Below are positions 58,053 to 64,000 of a stretch of DNA of 64,000 bases, piece by piece. The stretch covers positions 2,012,178-2,076,177 of the forward strand of contig NW_019091360.1 of NCBI RefSeq assembly GCF_001949145.1, given 5' to 3'. Made by a program: the position numbers and the translations under genes. Each line of letters opens with the position of its first letter. Position 1 is the stretch's first letter. Source of the DNA: Acanthaster planci (lineage: Eukaryota; Echinodermata; Asteroidea; Valvatida; Acanthasteridae). Under the pieces are notes generated by a model. It had not been told where the DNA came from and made no database searches. It saw nothing but the letters and a program-made list of their open reading frames with translations.

Positions 58053-58730
58053 GAGATATCCTTGGGCTGCATTGCCGGTCCCTTTTCCAAGCACCCGCTC
58101 CCTTGTTTACAGTGTTCCCCATCAGATTAGTACTGAAAAGTGCACCCAATTCCTATCGTCTTATTCATCCTCTTTCCTTTCTGGCCAGGGGTTCACCGAC
58201 AAAGACAAATGCAGTATACAACATGCCTCATTCAACACGGCAGTTGAATGTGATACTGGGTGCTTGGTTAACAAAATCTGATATCAAGTCTGCTTTTTGC
58301 CTTTTGCGAGTCAGCCCTCTAGATTACGAATTGCTTGGTTTCAAGTTCGAGGGTCATTTGCATATGTATTTCAATAGGTGCTTACCTATGGGATGTTCTA
58401 TATCTTGTTCTCTATTTGAGTTGTTCAGCACCTTTCTAGAATTTCAGGTTTAACGGGGAGCAAATTATTAAGATGACTTTTTGCTCATGGGTCCCGACCA
58501 TGGCTCATGTACTCCGCTGCTAGCCACATTCAAGGAAGTGTGTGTAAAGTTGGGGTTCCGTCAGTGGAGGAGAAAACTATGGGGCCACCTCAATCCCTTT
58601 CTTACCTTGGCTTAGAGTTAGATACGGTCCGGCGCCAGATCCACGTGCCTACGCTGAAAGTTTCGGCACTTTGCGAGTGCATCCAGGAAGTATTGAACAA
58701 GAAGATTTCGTTAGTCAAGATTTAAACACT
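58030..58730 (+). pseudogene. DIRS-like reverse transcriptase
   Basis: Frames alternate. The start reads ALPVPFPSTRSLVYSVP, then SYRLIHPLSF (58160). LTKSDIKSAFCLLRVSPLDY follows, then CLPMGCSISCSLFELFSTFL (58380-58440). The active-site box at about 58465-58490 reads Y-stop-DDFLLMGP, so the Leu codon of YLDD has become a stop while both Asp codons remain. LGVPSVEEKTMGPPQ and YLGLELDTVRRQIHVPTLK then follow. In DIRS elements this enzyme copies the RNA into DNA. Confidence 0.7.
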
Positions 58731-58849
58731 CATGGGATCACTCAATTTCGTTTGCAAAACAATTTCACTAGGTTGCACTTTTTTACATCGAGTCATCTTA
58801 TTATCCCATGGATTGACGTGACTCCACCACAAGGTGCAGTTATCGGCAG

Positions 58850-59135
58850 GGTCACGGCTTGATCTGCTCCTTTGGCTTTGTTTTTTACAGCACTTCAATG
58901 TGGTTCCCCCCCCCCATTGTCCAGTGCATGGAACGAGGAACCCCATGAACTTTTTACTGATGCGGCCGCATCTTTGTTCTGCAATGTCTCAAACTCAATG
59001 TTGCCTTTCAGACTGTTCACATTCCTGGGATTTTTAACAAATTGGCCAATGCTTGATCTCGTTTTCAGATGGCATGTTTTTGTGCCGCTGCCCCGCATGC
59101 AGAGCCAACTGCAACGCCTCTTCCGCCCCTGCTGA
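58850..59135 (+). pseudogene. DIRS-like RNase H remnant
   Basis: PHELFTDAAASLFCN (about 58945-58990) is the first RNase H motif with its Asp. FLGFLTNWPMLDLVF follows. The later part is decayed and the second and third acidic motifs are not clear. Confidence 0.5.
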
Positions 59136-59239
59136 CACTTTAGTGAAAAGTGAAGTTAAGCAGCTTTCGAAAGTGGCAATTACGGCAAATTCACACAAGA
59201 CATTCTCTGTGGGTTGGAATATTTGTACTCAATTTCTTG

Positions 59240-59561
59240 CACAATGAGATCTGTTCTGCCATCTGCCTGTTCCCGTCACCATGATTTGAGAGTTAATTAG
59301 ATGGCTTTCGCTGTACGGGTTATCTCCCAATGCCATTGCTACTTATGTCGCAGGGCTTAGCTATTACTATAAGTTGCGTGGTTACTTGGACCACACCAAA
59401 GCATTTATGTGAATTTAGGATAGCAGTGGATAAGCCTCACCGGCTTGTGTTGTGTTACTGGACCGTTGCCAGGTTACAGCCTATATGTAATCCGCAAAAC
59501 AGACAGCTTCTGTTCTGTCATCCTCATTCAAGGACAAGGACAAGTAAATTACAGTTACTGT
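59240..59561 (+). pseudogene. tyrosine recombinase, N-terminal domain only
   Basis: ELIRWLSLYGLSPNAIATYV and AGLSYYYKLRGYLDHTKAF (about 59290-59405) match the core-binding helical domain of DIRS recombinases. The catalytic part with Arg, His-x-x-Arg and Tyr is absent or lost beyond the downstream insertion. It would close the circular intermediate and insert it into the genome in a live element. Confidence 0.6.
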
Positions 59562-60918
59562 TAGGGGTGTAACAACCCCACTTTCTCATGATACGATACG
59601 TATTGCAATACTTGGGTCACAATATGATACGTACATGTATCACGATATGTATTGTATCAACAAAGAAACCAATCAGACGAAAGCCAATTTAAAACAATTC
59701 CCTTGGTAAATAACCAATGATAACTTACTATTGGTAAGCTTATAGGTGATGAGGACATGAAGCTTCTGCAAGGTCACAAAATTAAACATAAAACTACATG
59801 TCCATTTATTTCTCTAAGTGTTTCTGCTTTACTAACATTAGGCCAAACAAAAGAATAGCTGTGCTTCCTATTACATTGAAAAAAAAAAGGTTGGGTTGGT
59901 AGTATCTTTTTTTTTCTTCTTAAGTTTTTTCGTCACAAATTTTAGGGTGGGGAATTTTTTTAAAAAATTACAAGGTAATTTTGATGATTACGGTGTATTC
60001 CATCCACTGTTTTTTCCGTAGATTCGTAACTTCAGGACCAGTCTTGTCAAAGATGGTATCCAAGTCAGAGCCTCTTCAAATTGTGTTGCCCTGACATTTC
60101 GATAAGTTAATATCCAAAAATTGTTTGAAAACTCGTACAAAACGATGCACATAGAGCATGATAATGTACGACACAATAACTTTGCACGCACCACACCACT
60201 TGTCACGAAACCCTCTGTTGCCGAAAGCAAAAATGTACTAACCTTATATCAAGCCGTAAATTTAAAGTGAAATGTGTGCTACCGCAAGTTAGTAGAGAGT
60301 TATAGTCACTACTGCTGACGCAGAAAGAGCTGTAATGAGGCCCACTGACACATGTATAAATATAAATGTTTCACTGACAGCCAATCACAACACAGTGGTC
60401 CCTGGCCCCAGGATGCTGTTTACCCACAAGGCTTGTGCTTTGAGCCTAGCCACACAGATACGTATCACTGTACGCACGTACTGTACATGTGCACGTAGAC
60501 TCAGTTGTGTGTATTATGAAGCTTCAGTATTGTTTGGTGTCCAAACCAAAGATCGTATAAGTCCGATATGCATCCAATATTCTAATGACACCAAGATCAG
60601 TGTGACAGTTTGGGTGTGCCATTACATCCACGACGCATGCCCGACCGTCTAGGTACGTGCAGCGAGTTGTCCATGATGCTAAACCCGTCCAAACTATTTC
60701 TTGCAAGAGTATACACTGTACATTTAGGCAACACTTAAATAAAAAGCTATATATTTTAAATTTTTATTAGGCCTCACTTTATTTTCAACTTACTGCACAT
60801 TTCATCATAATTCCCCCTGCCTCCCAAATATCGCGATTCACATTTGTGCATCGCAATCCTGCACCAAGGCATTTTAGAATCGATATTATCGATGCATCAG
60901 TGAATCATTACGGCCTTA
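59562..60918. mobile_element. hAT-type DNA transposon with 8 bp target duplication
   Basis: GTTACTGT borders both ends exactly (59554-59561 and 60919-60926). The left end reads TAGGGGTGTAAC and the right end, inverted, reads TAAGGCCGTAAT. Subterminal ATACGATACGTATTGCAATA / ATCGATATTATCGATGCATC words are typical of a widespread hAT family. No transposase ORF is recognisable, so it is non-autonomous or decayed. It sits at the end of the DIRS recombinase. Confidence 0.75.
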
Positions 60919-60926
60919 GTTACTGT

Positions 60927-61605
60927 CATAGGAATCAAATCCACTCACTTTCACTACAGTACAATGTGTATGTATGTGTTTTACCACTTTTTCTGAGACA
61001 CATTAAAAACATGGACACAGCAAACTGGCATGCACTTGGGTTACTGTCTTTTTCCTAGAGGCTTCCCGTGTGCACGCAGGTGCAAACAGTCTGAAGGTAG
61101 CCCACAATGCAGCCTGAAATACGGGTCTGGATACTCCTATGCTGACCGTGTTACTCTCTGTAGTGTAGGAATAGTCTGTTGCCACTGCATGTGAACATGA
61201 GAGCACACACACACACGTATGCCAAGCAAATACATTACGTTCTACTCCACCTTCCATGACTGGTACTTTATTTCGTGACAAATTTCAGTTAATTTAACCA
61301 GTTAAGAGTAACATTTTAGGTACATGTAAATGCATGTTACAGATTAATGTCTAATGCTGTGTATTTTCTGGACATGCCTGTTGTAATGTATGTATACCCC
61401 TGTTATGTCAACCAATCAACACAAACCCAAAATTTGACCTCACGATTCCCAAATCGGCCCAGTTGGTTGTGGAAAGAAAATGCCTCTTACTTCTCTTGTG
61501 TTGTTTTGCGGCTGATGAATTCACTGTATATTGGTTTGGGGTGGCCAATCTTTGTTCAAAACCCTAGATGTCGAAATACTTGAAGCCATTTTTCAATGTC
61601 AAGAA
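60927..61605. other. non-coding
   Basis: No recognisable gene. A CA-rich run (ACACACACACAC) lies at about 61204-61216. Confidence 0.4.
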
Positions 61606-61610
61606 AGCAG

Positions 61611-62556
61611 CCAGGTGGTGAAGTCTAGCCCCACATGTAGGGCTGTGGTGACTCTTTTGAAATCTGTCTCTATTCTGTGTTTCTGTCACCACCACAGCCC
61701 TGCTTCAAGGCATGTCTTTAATGCCTGAAATCCAAACTGCAGGATTGTCACAACTTTGAATCCTAATAACTTTCGAAAGGAGAATGACTCAACAATTTTA
61801 CTTACACTGGTGTATTCCTAAGAGTTTGGACTTTTATACAAGCACCCTAAAGCTTTCCAAACCGTATATTTTTTGATGTACATCTATGGGGCCTTGAAAA
61901 ACCCTTCCTGTGGTACTATACATGTATGCCGACTGTGGGTGTCGTCATTTTGAAAAACGAAGGCAGCGCTTCGTCGAAAGTCAAGGCACCCGACATGTGC
62001 CATAGATGCATAATTCATCGCAGAATTCATAATTCATAATTTGTGCACGCACTTTGCTAGTGTACAGTACGCCCACAGCACATGTGTGGAGCATGGTACA
62101 GTGACATCCTTTTTTCTGTTATTCAAATTTAATTTCCTTGGTTCCTTGTTCCTCTGTCACGCAAGCTGACAGAAAAAGGCGCCTGTCAGGAGCCTTGAAA
62201 TCCGACACAGTGAAGCGCTGCCTTCATTTTTCAAAATGGCGATGCCCACGGTCTGCATATAATACCACAGTCTGGGTTTTTCAAGGCGCCATACATCAGA
62301 AAATATATGGTTTTGGTAAGCTTTAGGTTGCTTGTATAAAAGTCCAAACTCTGAGGGATACGCTGGTGTAAGTAAAATTGTGAAGTCATTCTCATTTCGA
62401 AAGATATTAGGATTCAAAGTTTGTGGCAATCCTGCAGTTTGGATTTCAGGCATTAAAGTCATGCCATGAAGCAGGGCTGTGGTGGTGAAAGATAAGAGAC
62501 AGATTGTAAAAGAGAGCCACCACAGCCCTACGTGTGGGGCTACAGGGAGGTGAAGT
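61611..62556. mobile_element. fold-back inverted repeat, arms ~390 bp
   Basis: The left arm (61611-62000) includes TAGGGCTGTGGTGACTC, CAGGATTGTCACAACTTTGA and GAAGGCAGCGCTTCG. The right arm (about 62158-62556) is the inverse in the same order, with identity by eye around 80-85%. The spacer is about 155 bp. No coding; likely a fold-back element or inverted duplication. Confidence 0.7.
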
Positions 62557-62640
62557 CTTGCCCACCTTGACCTCCAGGCTCCAACCTCATGGCCAAGGTT
62601 TGAATCTTGCCCAGGCTGACATGAGGAGTGGAGTAAGGAG
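62545..62640 (+). mobile_element. tRNA-derived SINE, copy 3
   Basis: GGTGAAGTCTTGCCCACCTT, then CCAAGGTTTGAATCTTGCCC (altered B box) and AGGCTGACATGAGGAG. It lies about 70 bp beyond the 3' end of exon A copy 3, the same arrangement as the other two copies. Confidence 0.5.
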
Positions 62641-62709
62641 TCACAGCAAACACACACTGGAGTGAACAAAACCTACTGAAATTGGACCCCCCCAGAAATA
62701 AAATCTTAC

Positions 62710-62795
62710 CTTGTTGGGAGGTCCAAGAACTCTTGTCCAAACTGGAGAGGGTAGCCATTCTGTAGACATGTATGAAGGCGGTGTCTCTCATCAAC
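62710..62795 (-). CDS. exon A, copy 3
   Basis: The acceptor is CACCTTCAG. It reads VDERHRLHTCLQNGYPLQFG then QEFLDLPTR and ends CAAG|gtaaga, 86 bases. The first Cys of the pair is Arg here. Lengths of 83, 85 and 86 bases in the three copies mean they cannot all splice in the same phase. Confidence 0.4.
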
Positions 62796-63061
62796 CTGAA
62801 GGTGAATCAAAGAAACAATCATGCAATTATTAATTTTGAATTGTGGACAAGAAATCAAGCTTCCCCGTACAGCCTGTGCTGCATTTTCATTAGACATGTA
62901 ATTTTTAACAGTTACCCAGCCAGAGAAAATAAAACACTTTTTACATGTATATCACCAGGCAGGTATCCAGCACAGGCATAATGGACTCTATGCATCAGCC
63001 AAGTTAAACCACTTTTTCCTTTGGATACATGTAGTGATGTACATTTTCTTTAATTTTGCAG

Positions 63062-63157
63062 CCAGCCGAGCATCATCCATCTTCAATACCCTTCAAAATT
63101 GGAGGTTGAAATGGAAGAAATCCCAACCCAATGTCTCCGCAACATGCCATATTACCG
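63062..63157 (+). CDS. candidate exon, unknown protein
   Basis: TTTCTTTAATTTTGCAG precedes a 96-base segment ending CG|gtaat. One phase reads SIIHLQYPSKLEVEMEEIPT then QCLRNMPYYR without stops; another phase is also open. The orientation is opposite to exon A copy 3 nearby, so it would belong to another gene. Not recognised. Confidence 0.25.
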
Positions 63158-64000
63158 GTAATTTTCACAGGGCTCGCTGTACTGATGCCGTGAATAGAAT
63201 ATCAATTGATTTTGAAGAAAATCAGAATTATTTGCAAATTGGTTATGCAAGAAACAAAGATATTTGTTCAGCTAGTAGTTGGTGAAAAAGTGTTCTTTTT
63301 CTAAGCCTTTATAGGGTTGTCATGAGAGTCAGTATTGATTCAGCGTTGTTACCAACTTTATTTTCAAGAACGACGGAGAAGGTTGCAATAGAAATGTAAG
63401 CTAACTGTTGACTGAATTGGACAATTGAAAAGCAGATTAATACTGGATCTGGATACTGAGTACGGGATACTGAGGAGATGTACACTGCAATGATGCAGGA
63501 CTTATATACGGTTAGAAACAGGATGTAGTTAAAGTCACAAAACTTAAGAAAGGAAAGTTTTAGTGACATGTCTTAGCTGGATTCTTAGAACAATGACTGT
63601 AAATGAATAATTTCACCTTAAAACTAAGTCCTTGGTGGATGATAGTACAAGCTTAAATGAAGCACGCTGAAGTGTGCCACAGCCTCCAAGCTAACAAGGT
63701 CAAATAGGCAAAAACAATATTTTAGAAGACACTGTGTGGGTGTTAAAGTTAAAAATGAAGATTCTGAATGCTAAATTCACTAAAAGAAATAAATGCAAAT
63801 AATTCAAGTAATTGTGCAGAAAACGCTACAGGAGCCCCCTTCCAGTGAGTTTGCAAAAGCTAACAAATGAATGTGACAAAGCATTTTGGCCAGTGGACAT
63901 GGCGACCAGAACGAGTTATGCGAGTATTATCAGGAGAGTGATGTGGTTGGTTCACTGGAAGAAAATCCTGAGAAGTTGGAATAGGTGGAATTGTAAGAGC
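63158..64000. other. non-coding
   Basis: AT-rich with no recognised feature to the end of the window. Confidence 0.4.

Larger units (their letters stand above)
57271..59561 (+). mobile_element. DIRS-like tyrosine-recombinase retrotransposon, decayed
   Basis: In order on plus: a gag-like zinc-binding segment, a linker, RT, RNase H and the N-terminal domain of a tyrosine recombinase. This is the layout of the DIRS/PAT/Ngaro group, which has a recombinase in place of an integrase. Neither split direct repeats nor inverted terminal repeats were found, so the ends are unknown. Frameshifts and stops throughout. Confidence 0.65.

Overview
This is a 64 kb piece of an animal genome, most likely a draft assembly of a marine invertebrate deuterostome (sea urchin, sea star, hemichordate or lancelet type). 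The evidence is AT-rich intergenic DNA, GT-AG exon boundaries, no operons or bacterial signals, very many copies of the palindromic word TACATGTA, two runs of N (22476-23156 and 49301-49882), and a broad set of degraded transposons. The species call is inference. Most open frames are short noise; the recognisable coding sequence is nearly all transposon remains, plus a few short exons that may belong to host genes.

Layout. 0-9 kb: a possible exon ending at a good splice donor, small repeats, a decayed Tc1/IS630-type helix-turn-helix remnant, and a decayed Mutator-like (MULE) transposase with a FLYWCH zinc finger. 9.6-10.0 kb: a ~218 bp tandem repeat. 10.2-13.4 kb: a divergent gene pair, a DDE transposase-like gene on minus and a two-exon BEN-domain gene on plus, with start codons about 257 bp apart; both carry breaks. 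15.4-18.9 kb: two small inverted-repeat elements beside a nearly full-length CR1/L2/jockey-type LINE. 19-23 kb: a 48 bp minisatellite, other small repeats and the first gap, whose two edges are near-identical. 25.4-25.7 kb: nine same-strand copies of AGAGGGCGC, the core of the CTCF binding motif. 26.4-27.6 kb: an element with hAT-like ends.

31.5-40 kb is a nest of retrotransposons on minus: a Gmr1-like Ty3/gypsy remnant with integrase upstream of reverse transcriptase, split by a 1571 bp DNA transposon with a 6 bp target duplication; a second gypsy with the usual RT-RNase H-integrase order; gag fragments; and a LINE RT fragment carrying a ~90 bp patch of gypsy RT.

41-54 kb is a large inverted arrangement. 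Related exons lie on plus at 41.5 and 48.0 kb and on minus at 53.6 and 51.7 kb, so two paralogous genes appear to converge on the second gap, which is bordered by G-rich/C-rich repeats. A third copy of the upstream exon lies at 62.7 kb, and each copy of that exon has a tRNA-derived SINE beside it. 55.0-56.5 and 61.6-62.6 kb are large fold-back repeats. 57.3-60.9 kb is a DIRS-like tyrosine-recombinase retrotransposon with a hAT-type element at its 3' end (perfect 8 bp target duplication).

The genes here do not form a pathway. The window is best read as intron and intergenic DNA of a few host genes, repeatedly hit by nested transposon insertion and inverted duplication.
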